This document shows, in pieces, positions 1 through 7,653 of a stretch of 64,000 bases of DNA. Every line of letters starts with the position of its first letter. Positions within the stretch are counted from its first letter, which is position 1. The position numbers were made by a program, and so were the translations under genes. Under the pieces are notes generated by a model, which saw nothing but the letters and a program-made list of their open reading frames with translations, was not told where the DNA came from and made no database searches. Source of the stretch: an uncultured Clostridia bacterium (lineage in GTDB: Bacteria; Bacillota; Clostridia; Christensenellales; Borkfalkiaceae); the NCBI GenBank assembly GCA_944338165.1, contig CALVLN010000003.1, positions 1-64,000 of the forward strand. Reading direction: 5' to 3'.

Positions 1-77
1 CACGCGAACGAGCGCGTCTGCGTGTGAGAAAAAAAATCCCCGCACAGCAACGCTGTACGGGCGATATGGCAGGGGAG
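1..77. repeat. 77-bp direct repeat, copy 1 (tRNA 3' end plus terminator)
   Basis: The first 77 bases recur without mismatch at 151-227. Read on the minus strand, the unit holds the last bases of the tRNA-Trp acceptor with its CCA, then a complete intrinsic terminator (29-61: stem CCCGTACAGC/GCTGTGCGGG followed by eight T). In this copy the tRNA body is missing and replaced by 73 unrelated bases with two small hairpins. It starts at the window edge, so the true length may be greater. Confidence 0.9.
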
Positions 78-150
78 CGCGGTTCGTAAGGAGCGGCGAA
101 AGCCGCGACGGAATAGCGATCGTTGCGCGAAGCGCCGATCGCGTCACACG

Positions 151-227
151 CACGCGAACGAGCGCGTCTGCGTGTGAGAAAAAAAATCCCCGCACAGCAA
201 CGCTGTACGGGCGATATGGCAGGGGAG
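151..227. repeat. 77-bp direct repeat, copy 2 (joined to the intact tRNA-Trp)
   Basis: This is the exact second copy of the unit at 1-77, offset by 150 bp. Here the repeat runs into a complete tRNA-Trp gene. Minus-strand stem bases at 189-198 and 202-211 with a T-run (complement of 179-186) form the terminator of the tRNA transcript. Confidence 0.9.
179..211 (-). terminator. intrinsic terminator of tRNA-Trp
   Basis: On the minus strand a 10-bp stem with one mispair (CCCGTACAGC with GCTGTGCGGG), a three-base loop and a run of eight T lie six bases past the encoded CCA of the tRNA. An identical hairpin lies at 29-61. Confidence 0.85.
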
Positions 228-291
228 ACGCGATTCGAACACGCAACCTACGGTTTTGGAGACCGCTACTCTACCGTTGAGCCACTCCCCT
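217..291 (-). tRNA. tRNA-Trp (anticodon CCA)
   Basis: The minus strand folds as a cloverleaf: acceptor AGGGGAG pairs with CTCCCCT, the anticodon loop reads CTCCAAA, the T loop is TTCGAAT, and it ends with discriminator G73 and an encoded CCA. G73 and the CCA anticodon are the known identity elements of tRNA-Trp. Length is 75 nt with CCA. Confidence 0.95.
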
Positions 292-372
292 AAAAACGAA
301 CTAATTTTATCTCATTCCGCGCGATTTGTCAACACATTTTTGCGCAGATTTTCAAAAAAGGAGAAGCGTAGT

Positions 373-1170
373 ATGAAAAAACAAGTTACGCTGGGCGTTA
401 TCGGCGGCGGATTCATGGCGCGTGCGCTGGTCGGCGGCGCCATCAAGCATGGGTTTCTTGCGGCCGAGGAGATCGCCGTCGGCGAACCTTCCCCGGAAAA
501 CGCGGAAAAAATGCGCGCGCTCGGCGTCCGCGTCACGCAGGACGACCGCGACGTCGCTTCTTCCTGCCGCTGCCTTTTGCTCTGCGTCAAGCCGCAGTCT
601 TTTTCCGCGGTTGCGGAAGACCTGCGCGGGATCGGGATCCCTTTCGTCATTTCCATCATGGCGGGGGTGACGCGCGAACGCATCGCTTCCGCCCTCGGGT
701 GCCGCGCCGTGGCGCGCGCGATGCCCAATCTTCCCTGCGCGGTCGGCGAAGGGATGACCGCCGTTGCGGCGGACGGCCTCACGGAAGAACGGCGCGCCTT
801 TGCGCTCGGGCTCTTTTCGGCGGCAGGCAGGGCGATGGAGGCGGAGGAGAGGCTCCTCGATGCGGTAACGGGCGTTTCGGGCAGCGGACCCGCTTACGTT
901 TATCTCTTTCTGAGGTCGCTCATTGAGGCCGGCATTGCGCAGGGCCTTTCGCGCGAACAGGCGGAAACGCTCGCGTTTCAGACGGTAAAGGGAGGGCTGA
1001 AGATGGCGGAGAGCACCTCTTCGACGCTCTCCGAACTCATCGCCGCGGTCTCGTCCAAGGGCGGCACGACGGTGGCGGCGCTCTCGTCGTTGGAAAAAGA
1101 CGACTTTGCGGGCGCAGTAACGCGCGCGGTGGCGGCGGCTGCCGTGCGCGCGGCGGAGCTTTCCTCATGA
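373..1170 (+). CDS. proC: pyrroline-5-carboxylate reductase
   Basis: A 265-residue cytoplasmic enzyme that reduces 1-pyrroline-5-carboxylate to L-proline with NAD(P)H, the last step of proline synthesis. An N-terminal Rossmann loop GGGFMA (residues 11-16) and the family signature VSGSGPAY (about 168-175) are visible, and the length is normal. I chose the ATG at 373 because AAAGGAG lies about 10 bases ahead; the frame is open further upstream but would run across the tRNA. The stop overlaps the start of rnhA (ATGA), so the two are probably translationally coupled. Confidence 0.93.
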   Translation: MKKQVTLGVIGGGFMARALVGGAIKHGFLAAEEIAVGEPSPENAEKMRALGVRVTQDDRDVASSCRCLLLCVKPQSFSAVAEDLRGIGIPFVISIMAGVTRERIASALGCRAVARAMPNLPCAVGEGMTAVAADGLTEERRAFALGLFSAAGRAMEAEERLLDAVTGVSGSGPAYVYLFLRSLIEAGIAQGLSREQAETLAFQTVKGGLKMAESTSSTLSELIAAVSSKGGTTVAALSSLEKDDFAGAVTRAVAAAAVRAAELSS

Positions 1171-1655
1171 CGGCGCTCAAACAAGTCACGCTGTATACGG
1201 ACGGCGCCTGCTCGGGCAATCCGGGCGTCGGCGGCTGGGGCTGCGTCCTTCTCTACGGAGAACACCGCCGCGAGCTTTCCGGCGCGGAGGGGGAAACGAC
1301 CAACAACCGCATGGAGCTCATGGCGGTCATTCAGGGGCTCAGGCGGCTGAAATATCCCTGCAAAGTGGAAATTTACAGCGATTCCGCATATACTGTAAAC
1401 GCCTTTTCCCAGTGCTGGATCGAAAGCTGGGAGAAAAGCGGTTGGGTAAAAGCGGACAAAAAGCCCGTGCAGAACGCCGATCTCTGGCGGGAACTTCTCG
1501 CGCTCACGCATACGCACGCGGTGACGTTCCATAAGGTAAAAGGCCACGCGGACAACGAACTCAACAACCGCTGCGACGCTCTGGCGCGCGGGGCGATCGC
1601 CGCGTACCGCGCCGAGCATCCCGAGGCGGCGGGCGGCGGGGAAACGCCCGCATAG
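1167..1655 (+). CDS. rnhA: ribonuclease HI
   Basis: A 162-residue enzyme that cuts the RNA strand of RNA-DNA hybrids. The catalytic carboxylates are all present: D12 in YTDGACSGNPG, E50 in NNRMEL, D72 in YSDSAY and D137 in the C-terminal helix, with the mobile His as H127 (VKGHADNE). Length matches Escherichia coli RNase HI (155 aa). It overlaps proC by 4 bp and is followed after 10 bp by a membrane protein gene, so the three form one transcription unit closed by the terminator at 2692. Confidence 0.95.
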   Translation: MTALKQVTLYTDGACSGNPGVGGWGCVLLYGEHRRELSGAEGETTNNRMELMAVIQGLRRLKYPCKVEIYSDSAYTVNAFSQCWIESWEKSGWVKADKKPVQNADLWRELLALTHTHAVTFHKVKGHADNELNNRCDALARGAIAAYRAEHPEAAGGGETPA

Positions 1656-1665
1656 GGAGGGATCC

Positions 1666-2691
1666 ATGTCGAAAACAGCCAAATATACCCTGTTTTTTCT
1701 GCTTTCCGCGCTTGCCGCCGGGGTTTTTCAGCTCTTTCTCGTGCTCTGTCTGCTGCATTTGCGCGAGCACTGGGGAGAGGCGGCGTTTCTTTCCCTCGTC
1801 GTCGCGGGCAGCGTCCTGAACGCCGCGCTGTACGCGGTGCAGTCCGTCTGCTATCTCAAAGGCAAGGAGACGGTCTATAAGCTGCTCATTTCCTGTTACG
1901 TGCTGCTCGTGCTCGGCGCGGTCATCCTCTATATCCTGCTGCGCACGGGATTTATGGAGATCGCGCGGGACGAGGAGGCGCTGAAGGCTTATCTCGAACG
2001 GGCGGGCGTGTGGATGGGCGCAGCCTTTATCGTATTGCAATATCTGCAAGTCGTCGTTTTGCCCATCCCGAGTTTTGTCACCGTGGCGGCGGGAACGGCG
2101 CTGTTCGGGCCGCTGCGCTGCGCGCTTTACAGCCTGCTCGGCATCGTGCTCGGCTCGCTGACGGCGTTTTTCATCGGTCGGTGCGTGGGGCACCGCGCCG
2201 TCGCCTGGATGATCGGCAAAGATACGCTCGACAAATGGCTGGAAAAGATCAAGGGCAAGGATAAGCTTTTGCTTTCGGCGATGTTTCTTCTGCCCGTTTT
2301 CCCGGACGACATTCTCTGCTTCGTCGCCGGGCTTTCCTCGATGAGCTTTGTATTTTTCCTCGTCGTCATCCTCATTTCGCGCGTCATCGCCATCTTTACG
2401 ACTTGTTATTCGGTGACACTCATCCCGTTTGATACCTGGTGGGGCATCACGCTCTGGGTGGTGCTGTTCCTCGCCGTCTGCGTGCTGTTTTTCGTGCTTT
2501 ACAAAAAGGCGGACGCCATTCAGGCATGGCTCCTGCAGAAATTCCGCCGTCTGCCCGGGAAAAAGGATGCGGACGCGCAGGAGAGGGACGGGAAGCCGGG
2601 AGGCGCGCCGTCCTCGCGGGACAGCGTGGAGATCGTCCCGCCCCTTCGTCGGCCGCCCGACGAAGGGGGGCAAGGCGGCAAGCAGCCGTAA
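1666..2691 (+). CDS. VTT-domain (DedA/TVP38-like) membrane protein
   Basis: A 341-residue polytopic membrane protein. Several hydrophobic segments alternate with short loops. The stretch around residues 115-230 (PIPSFVTVAAG, GSLTAFFIGRCVG, a later LPVFPDD) matches the VTT/SNARE-assoc domain of the TVP38/TMEM64 family; DedA and VTT proteins are implicated in lipid scrambling. The tail (about 300-341) is hydrophilic and Arg/Pro/Gly-rich. AGGGAGG precedes the ATG. The tail is partly encoded by a 12-bp perfect inverted repeat (2641-2668). Substrate unknown. Confidence 0.82.
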   Translation: MSKTAKYTLFFLLSALAAGVFQLFLVLCLLHLREHWGEAAFLSLVVAGSVLNAALYAVQSVCYLKGKETVYKLLISCYVLLVLGAVILYILLRTGFMEIARDEEALKAYLERAGVWMGAAFIVLQYLQVVVLPIPSFVTVAAGTALFGPLRCALYSLLGIVLGSLTAFFIGRCVGHRAVAWMIGKDTLDKWLEKIKGKDKLLLSAMFLLPVFPDDILCFVAGLSSMSFVFFLVVILISRVIAIFTTCYSVTLIPFDTWWGITLWVVLFLAVCVLFFVLYKKADAIQAWLLQKFRRLPGKKDADAQERDGKPGGAPSSRDSVEIVPPLRRPPDEGGQGGKQP

Positions 2692-2713
2692 GGCGCCCGT
2701 ACGGGCGCCTTTT
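2692..2713 (+). terminator. intrinsic terminator of the proC-rnhA-VTT unit
   Basis: Stem GGCGCCC/GGGCGCC with loop GTAC and then TTTT starts directly after the stop codon of the VTT gene. Confidence 0.8.
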
Positions 2714-2720
2714 CCCGTTG

Positions 2721-2753
2721 TGCGGGAAAAAAGATGAGAAAAATTTTCCCGCA
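2721..2753. promoter_or_regulatory. perfect inverted repeat ahead of the decarboxylase promoter
   Basis: TGCGGGAAAA and TTTTCCCGCA form a perfect 10-bp inverted repeat with a 13-base gap, ending 5 bases before the -35 box at 2759. The place fits an operator for the decarboxylase operon. No T-run follows on the plus strand, so a terminator is less likely. Confidence 0.45.
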
Positions 2754-2758
2754 AGGGA

Positions 2759-2787
2759 TTGCTTTTTCTGCTCAGACTGTGTATAAT
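2759..2787 (+). promoter_or_regulatory. sigma-A-type promoter of the decarboxylase operon
   Basis: TTGCTT, a 17-base spacer and TATAAT (2782-2787), about 53 bases before the first ATG. Confidence 0.8.
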
Positions 2788-2840
2788 GATATTTGGTAGA
2801 AATCGGGATTTTTACCTGAAATATCGTTGCGAGGTCAGAA

Positions 2841-4199
2841 ATGGACAAGATCAGTTTGTTGCGGGAGAGAAAGGCGGCGTACGCCAAGGCGAGCGGGGAG
2901 ATCCGCGCGCAGGTGGATGCGCTCGTCGACGAAGGGAGCTTCGTCGAACTTTCCTCCTTCAGTTTTTCCAAAAAGCTGTTTTATGAAGAGGATGCTTGCG
3001 GGGAAGGAGTCGTCACCGGCTTCGCTACCGTCGACGGGTATCCTTTTTATATTGTCGCGCAGAATTTCGCCGTCTACCGCGGCGGTCTTTCCAAGGCAAA
3101 CTGCGAAAAGATCGCCCGGACGCTCGACGCGGCGGAAAAGAACGAGACGCCCGTCATCTATCTGCTGCATTCCCTCGGCGTGCAGGTCGGCGAAGGGGTG
3201 AACGTGCTGGAGGGGATCGCCGGGCTGCTGCTGAAAGCCACGCAGCTGAAAGGCACCGTGCAGCAGTACGCGGTGGTCTGCGGCGAAGTGTACGGTTCTT
3301 CCGCCATGCTGGCGGCGGTATGCGACTGCGTCATCTTCCTGAAAGAGGGCGCGCTCTGCGTCAATTCGCCGCTCGTGCTTTCGGCAAAGGCGGGCAAGAA
3401 CATGACGCCTGCGGAAGTGGGGGGCTGCAAGGCGCTCCGCCGCGGCGTTCTTCCCTCGCTGGAAGCGGAGAGCCTCGGCAATGCGGCAAAGTACATCGCC
3501 GCGCTCACGGAACTCTTCGGCATTCCCGTCGTGGACGCGGAGCTCAACGAGCCTGCGCCCGCGCTCAATGAGGCCGTCACCGCCGAAGCCGTCGCTTCTC
3601 TGCTGGAAGGCGGCATCGAGCTCGGCGCCGCTTCCTGCCCGGAAGTAAAGACGGTCCTCGGCAGGCTGGGCGGCATCGCCGTTGCGGCGGTCATTTTCGG
3701 CAAGGATACGCTGCTCGACGCGGATAACGTCAAAAAGATCCGCAACTTCACCGAACTTGCCTGCTGCTATGCGCTGCCGCTTGTCACCTTTGTCGACTGC
3801 CTCGGCATCCGGCCGTCGCTTTCCGTCAACGACAGTCCCGTTTTAAAGGAGATCTGCGAATATCTTTCCCTGCTCGACGCGACGGATACGGCGAAGATCG
3901 CCGTCGTCACGGGCAGCGCGGTGGGGCTCGGGTATTCCCTCTTTGCCGCCAAGTCGGCGGGGTTTGACTATACCTTCGCCCTCGCAACTTCGCGCATCGC
4001 CCTCTTTGACGCGGCGGCGGGCGCGCAGATCGAGTTTTTCCACGAGGAAAAGGCGGACAAAGACAAGCTCTTGCAGCGGTATGCGGAGGAAACGTCCGAT
4101 CCCGTCAATGCGGCGAAGGGCGGATATCTCGATACGGTGGTCGAACCGCAGTTTGTCAAACAGTATTTGATCGCATCTCTGCAGATGCTCCTCAAATAA
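2841..4199 (+). CDS. divergent acyl-CoA carboxyltransferase subunit (MmdA/12S-like)
   Basis: A 452-residue protein with the two-crotonase-fold layout of biotin-dependent acyl-CoA carboxyltransferases (methylmalonyl-CoA or glutaconyl-CoA decarboxylase alpha, transcarboxylase 12S). GVQVGEGVNVLEG stands where the family has GARVQEG, and AKIAVVTGSAVGLGYSLFAAKS resembles the C-terminal core. It is shorter than typical MmdA (about 510 aa), and the usual GPCAGGAVY and YGGIIRHGAK motifs are altered or missing, so its acyl-CoA substrate cannot be read off. It opens an operon with an OadG-like subunit, biotin carrier, OadB and OadA. It may add a second decarboxylase activity to the pump, or form a transcarboxylase with OadA. 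Confidence 0.72.
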   Translation: MDKISLLRERKAAYAKASGEIRAQVDALVDEGSFVELSSFSFSKKLFYEEDACGEGVVTGFATVDGYPFYIVAQNFAVYRGGLSKANCEKIARTLDAAEKNETPVIYLLHSLGVQVGEGVNVLEGIAGLLLKATQLKGTVQQYAVVCGEVYGSSAMLAAVCDCVIFLKEGALCVNSPLVLSAKAGKNMTPAEVGGCKALRRGVLPSLEAESLGNAAKYIAALTELFGIPVVDAELNEPAPALNEAVTAEAVASLLEGGIELGAASCPEVKTVLGRLGGIAVAAVIFGKDTLLDADNVKKIRNFTELACCYALPLVTFVDCLGIRPSLSVNDSPVLKEICEYLSLLDATDTAKIAVVTGSAVGLGYSLFAAKSAGFDYTFALATSRIALFDAAAGAQIEFFHEEKADKDKLLQRYAEETSDPVNAAKGGYLDTVVEPQFVKQYLIASLQMLLK

Positions 4200-4211
4200 C
4201 GGGGAGGGCGT

Positions 4212-4541
4212 ATGGCAGGCAATTTGTTGGACGGATGGTTCAAATTCAATCTCGGCGAAGGCGCGTTCTATTCCGTGTTCGGATTCATCGTCGTCTTCAT
4301 CGGCATCGTGCTTCTCATCTTCATCCTCTTCCTCATCGGGAAGGCGATCGAGTGGGTGCGCGGCAAAAAGAAGGGCGGGGCGCCGGCACGGCAGGATGTC
4401 CCCGCGCCCGCAAGTCCTCCCGCGGCGGAAGATGAAGTCCCGCCCGAAGTGGTGGCGGCGATCGCGGCGGCATTGACGGAATATTACCGCGAAGAAGGCG
4501 CGACGTGCGGCTTCGTGGTCAGAAGGATCAGGAAATTATAA
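4212..4541 (+). CDS. sodium pump decarboxylase gamma subunit (OadG/MmdD-like)
   Basis: A 109-residue protein with one membrane helix (about residues 19-47, rich in F, I, L and V), a short Lys-rich cytoplasmic stretch, a Pro/Ala linker and a C-terminal amphipathic segment. This is the layout of OadG/MmdD, the small subunit that anchors and assembles the decarboxylase complex. GGGGAGGG lies close before the ATG. The gene sits 12 bp after the carboxyltransferase and 12 bp before the biotin carrier. Assignment rests on layout and context, since the family is poorly conserved. Confidence 0.75.
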   Translation: MAGNLLDGWFKFNLGEGAFYSVFGFIVVFIGIVLLIFILFLIGKAIEWVRGKKKGGAPARQDVPAPASPPAAEDEVPPEVVAAIAAALTEYYREEGATCGFVVRRIRKL

Positions 4542-4553
4542 AGGAGAAAGATC

Positions 4554-4919
4554 ATGCGTAATTTTATCATCACGGTAGACGGAAAACGGTATGAAGTCGG
4601 GGTGGAGGAAGTCGGCGCTGCGGCTGCATCCGCTCCCGCAGCGGTATCTGCGCCCGCGGCGGCGCCCGCCAGGGCGGCGGCTCCCGCAGCGCCCGCGGTT
4701 GCGGCAAAGGGGGAAAAGCTCCTCTCGCCCTTCCCCGGGCTCATCAAGGGCTTCCTCGTGGAAAACGGCGCCAAGGTGAAAAAGGATCAGCCCGTGCTCG
4801 TCCTCGAAGCCATGAAGATGGACAACGACATCACCGCCCCCTGCGACGGCGTCATCACGTTCGCGGTCACCAAGGGCTCGAACGTGGAGACGGATACGCT
4901 GCTTGCGACCATCGGCTGA
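4554..4919 (+). CDS. biotin carboxyl carrier subunit of the decarboxylase
   Basis: A 121-residue carrier. Residues 1-20 form a small beta N-terminus, 21-52 an Ala/Pro-rich flexible linker, and 53-121 a biotinyl domain with the signature EAMKM; K88 is the predicted biotinylation site. It should shuttle CO2 between the carboxyltransferase subunits and the membrane pump OadB. A perfect AAAGGAGAAAG ribosome site precedes it. Only one carrier is encoded although two carboxyltransferases are present, so it probably serves both. Confidence 0.92.
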   Translation: MRNFIITVDGKRYEVGVEEVGAAAASAPAAVSAPAAAPARAAAPAAPAVAAKGEKLLSPFPGLIKGFLVENGAKVKKDQPVLVLEAMKMDNDITAPCDGVITFAVTKGSNVETDTLLATIG

Positions 4920-4931
4920 GAGGAGTAGGGT

Positions 4932-6128
4932 ATGCAGACAAATTTGCTCATCGATTTCGGGGAGATCTTCTCCAACCTGTGGCAGTCGATGGGGTTTATG
5001 CAGGGGTCGTGGCAGAATTACGTCATGCTGCTCATTTCCTTCCTGCTCATGTATCTGGCGATCGTCAAGAAGTATGAGCCCATGCTCCTTCTTCCCATCG
5101 CCTTCGGCATGTTCCTCATCAACATTCCCGGGGCGGAAAAGATCCTCTGGGGCACCGCGCCGGAAGGGTACACGGGAAGCATGAACGATCTTCCCTACGA
5201 TCAGGTGGAGAACCGCGGACTTTTGTGGTATCTCTATTTCGGCGTGGATAAGGTCATTTATCCGCCGCTCATCTTCCTCGGCATTGGCGCCATGACGGAT
5301 TTCGGCCCGCTCATCGCCAACCCCAAGAGCATGCTCATCGGCGCGGGGGCGCAGCTGGGCATCTTCATCGCGTTGTTCGGCGGCATCCTGCTCGGCTTTA
5401 CGGGCGCGGAAGCCGCGGCGATCGCCATCATCGGCGGCGCGGACGGCCCCACGGCGATCTATGTCTCCAAGATGCTCGCCGAGCACCTCGTGCCGACCAT
5501 CGCCATCGCGGCGTATTCGTATATGGCGCTCATTCCCGCCATCCAGAAGCCCGTCATGCGGCTTCTGACCACGCCGAAGGAGCGCGCCATCCGCATGAAG
5601 CCGCTCCGTCAGGTCTCCAAACTGGAAAAGATCATCTTCCCCGTGGCGGTCACGCTCGTCGTGGGGCTGCTGCTCCCCGACGCCATCCCGCTTCTGGGGA
5701 TGCTCATGCTCGGCAATCTGTTCCGCGAATCCGGCGTCGTCGAACGCCTCTCCTCGCAGGCGCAGAACGGGCTCATCAACACCATCACCATCTTCCTCGG
5801 CGTCGCCGTGGGCTGCAAGGCAAAGGGGGAAATGTTCCTCTCCGGGCAGACGCTCGGCATCCTTGCCATGGGCATCGTCGCGTTCTATCTCGGCACGGTC
5901 GGCGGGCTTCTCGTCGCCAAAGTCATGTGCAAGCTGTCCAAGGGGAAGATCAATCCGCTCATCGGCTCGGCGGGCGTTTCCGCCGTTCCCATGGCGGCGC
6001 GCATTTCGGAAGACGTCGGGCGGGAGACCGACCCGAGCAATCACCTTCTGATGCATGCGATGGGCCCGAACGTTGCGGGCGTCATCGGTTCCGCGATCGC
6101 GGCGGGCATTCTGCTTGCCTGCTTCTGA
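4932..6128 (+). CDS. oadB: Na+-translocating decarboxylase beta subunit (OadB-like)
   Basis: A 398-residue integral membrane protein of the OadB/MmdB/GcdB family, which decarboxylates carboxybiotin and exports Na+. The hallmark IIGGADGPTAI lies at residues 167-177, with D171 the expected Na+-site carboxylate. FGPLIANPKS and the C-terminal SAVPMAARISEDVGRETDPSNHL region also match the family. The N-terminal about 110 residues include two hydrophobic segments before the conserved core. It gives the operon its energy function: decarboxylation builds a sodium gradient. Confidence 0.93.
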   Translation: MQTNLLIDFGEIFSNLWQSMGFMQGSWQNYVMLLISFLLMYLAIVKKYEPMLLLPIAFGMFLINIPGAEKILWGTAPEGYTGSMNDLPYDQVENRGLLWYLYFGVDKVIYPPLIFLGIGAMTDFGPLIANPKSMLIGAGAQLGIFIALFGGILLGFTGAEAAAIAIIGGADGPTAIYVSKMLAEHLVPTIAIAAYSYMALIPAIQKPVMRLLTTPKERAIRMKPLRQVSKLEKIIFPVAVTLVVGLLLPDAIPLLGMLMLGNLFRESGVVERLSSQAQNGLINTITIFLGVAVGCKAKGEMFLSGQTLGILAMGIVAFYLGTVGGLLVAKVMCKLSKGKINPLIGSAGVSAVPMAARISEDVGRETDPSNHLLMHAMGPNVAGVIGSAIAAGILLACF

Positions 6129-6152
6129 TGCGGCTTAGATAAGGAGAATCGT

Positions 6153-7568
6153 ATGGCAAAAGTAATGATCATGGATACCATTCTGCGCGACGCGCACCAA
6201 TCGCAGGCGGCGACGCGCATGCGGACGGAACAGATGATCCCCGCCCTCGAACAGCTCGACGATGTGGGGTATTATTCCCTGGAGGGCTGGGGCGGCGCGA
6301 CGTTCGATACCTGTATGCGCTACCTCAACGAGGACCCGTGGGAGCGCCTGCGCACGCTGCGCAAATACCTGAAAAAGACGCCCATCCAGATGCTTCTGCG
6401 CGGGCAGAACCTGCTCGGTTACCGCAATTATGCGGACGACCTCGTGGAGAAGGTGGTGGAAAAATCGCTGGAAAACGGCGTGCGCGTCATCCGCGTCTTT
6501 GACGCGCTCAACGATCCGAGAAACATCGAATCGTCCATGCGCGCCATCAAAAAATACGGCGGCGCTTACGGCGGCGTGTGCGAGGCGGCGATCTCCTATA
6601 CCACCAGCCCCGTGCATACGCCGGAATACTTCGTCAAACTCGCCAAGACCTATGAGAGCATGGGCGCCGACAACATCTGCATCAAGGATATGGCGAACCT
6701 GCTTCTGCCCTTCGACGCCTATAAGCTCGTCAAGGCGCTCAAAGAGGCGCTTCGCCCCGAGACCAAGCTGCACATGCACACGCATAACACGACGGGCACG
6801 GGCGATATGGTCAACCTCATGGCGATCTTTGCCGGGGTAGACATCGTGGATACCGCGCTCTCGCCGCTCGCCAACGGCACCAGCCAGCCGACGACGGAAT
6901 CGCTCGTCGCCACGCTCATGGGCACGGAATACGATACGGGCATCGACCTGAAAAAACTTACGCCCGTCGCCGAACACTTCCGCAAGGTGGCGGCGGAACT
7001 CGAGCGCGAGGGATCGCTCAACCCCAAGGTGCGGCAGGTCAACGTCAATACGCTCATCTATCAGGTGCCGGGCGGCATGCTCTCCAACCTCATGAGCCAG
7101 CTGAAAAAGGCGGGCAGGGAGGACAAACTCGACGAAGTGCTCGCCGAAGTCCCGCACGTGCGCGCCGATTGCGGCTATCCGCCGCTCGTCACGCCGTCGT
7201 CGCAGATCGTCGGCACGCAGGCGGTCCTCAACGTCGTCATGGGCGAGCGCTATAAAATGGTCACCAAGGAGATGAAGGATCTGTTTGCGGGCAAATACGG
7301 CAAACTTCCCATGCCCGTCAACGAAGCGGTGGCGGAGAAGGTCCTCAAGGGCGAAAAGCGCATCGATTACCGCCCTGCGGACGATCTGCAGCCGGAATTT
7401 GAAGCGCTCAAGGCGGAAGTCATCGCCAAGGGCTATTACACGCAGGACGAGGACGTCCTTTCCTACGCCTCCTTCCCCGAAGTTGCGGAAAACTTCTTCA
7501 AATGGAGAAAGGCGAAGAACGAAGGGGTGGACGCCGGCCTTGCCGAAGGCGGCGTGTATCCCGTCTGA
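6153..7568 (+). CDS. oadA: oxaloacetate decarboxylase alpha / 5S-type carboxyltransferase without biotin domain
   Basis: A 471-residue DRE-TIM metallolyase. RDAHQS at residues 12-17, K178 in CIKDM and the metal ligands H209 and H211 (HTHNT) are the pyruvate/oxaloacetate carboxyltransferase active site; the C-terminal part (about 300-460) matches the conserved carboxylase domain. Full-length OadA (about 590 aa) ends in a biotinyl domain. This protein stops before it, like transcarboxylase 5S, and must use the separate carrier encoded upstream. It is the last gene of the operon and is followed by a terminator. Confidence 0.9.
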   Translation: MAKVMIMDTILRDAHQSQAATRMRTEQMIPALEQLDDVGYYSLEGWGGATFDTCMRYLNEDPWERLRTLRKYLKKTPIQMLLRGQNLLGYRNYADDLVEKVVEKSLENGVRVIRVFDALNDPRNIESSMRAIKKYGGAYGGVCEAAISYTTSPVHTPEYFVKLAKTYESMGADNICIKDMANLLLPFDAYKLVKALKEALRPETKLHMHTHNTTGTGDMVNLMAIFAGVDIVDTALSPLANGTSQPTTESLVATLMGTEYDTGIDLKKLTPVAEHFRKVAAELEREGSLNPKVRQVNVNTLIYQVPGGMLSNLMSQLKKAGREDKLDEVLAEVPHVRADCGYPPLVTPSSQIVGTQAVLNVVMGERYKMVTKEMKDLFAGKYGKLPMPVNEAVAEKVLKGEKRIDYRPADDLQPEFEALKAEVIAKGYYTQDEDVLSYASFPEVAENFFKWRKAKNEGVDAGLAEGGVYPV

Positions 7569-7587
7569 CGGCAGACGTGCGGAAAGC

Positions 7588-7615
7588 GCGGGGGCGGTTC
7601 GGCCCTCGCCTTTTT
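7588..7615 (+). terminator. intrinsic terminator after the decarboxylase operon
   Basis: Stem GCGGGGGC with GGCCCTCGC (one G-T pair), short loop, then TTTTT. Confidence 0.7.
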
Positions 7616-7653
7616 GCTTGCCGTCTCCGTTTGCGGCGGGAAGAGAGGTGGAT

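Noticed and set aside
1..300. CRISPR array suggested by the duplicated left-edge sequence
   Set aside because: Only two 77-bp units are present, they contain a tRNA 3' end and terminator, and no cas gene is in the window.
256..372. N-terminal extension of ProC to the first upstream ATG
   Set aside because: It would translate part of the tRNA-Trp gene; the ATG at 373 has a ribosome site and gives the normal ProC start.
1561..2754. 397-codon minus-strand frame opposite the VTT gene
   Set aside because: Repetitive Glu/Arg/His composition mirrors the hydrophobic sense gene; no start signal or known motif.
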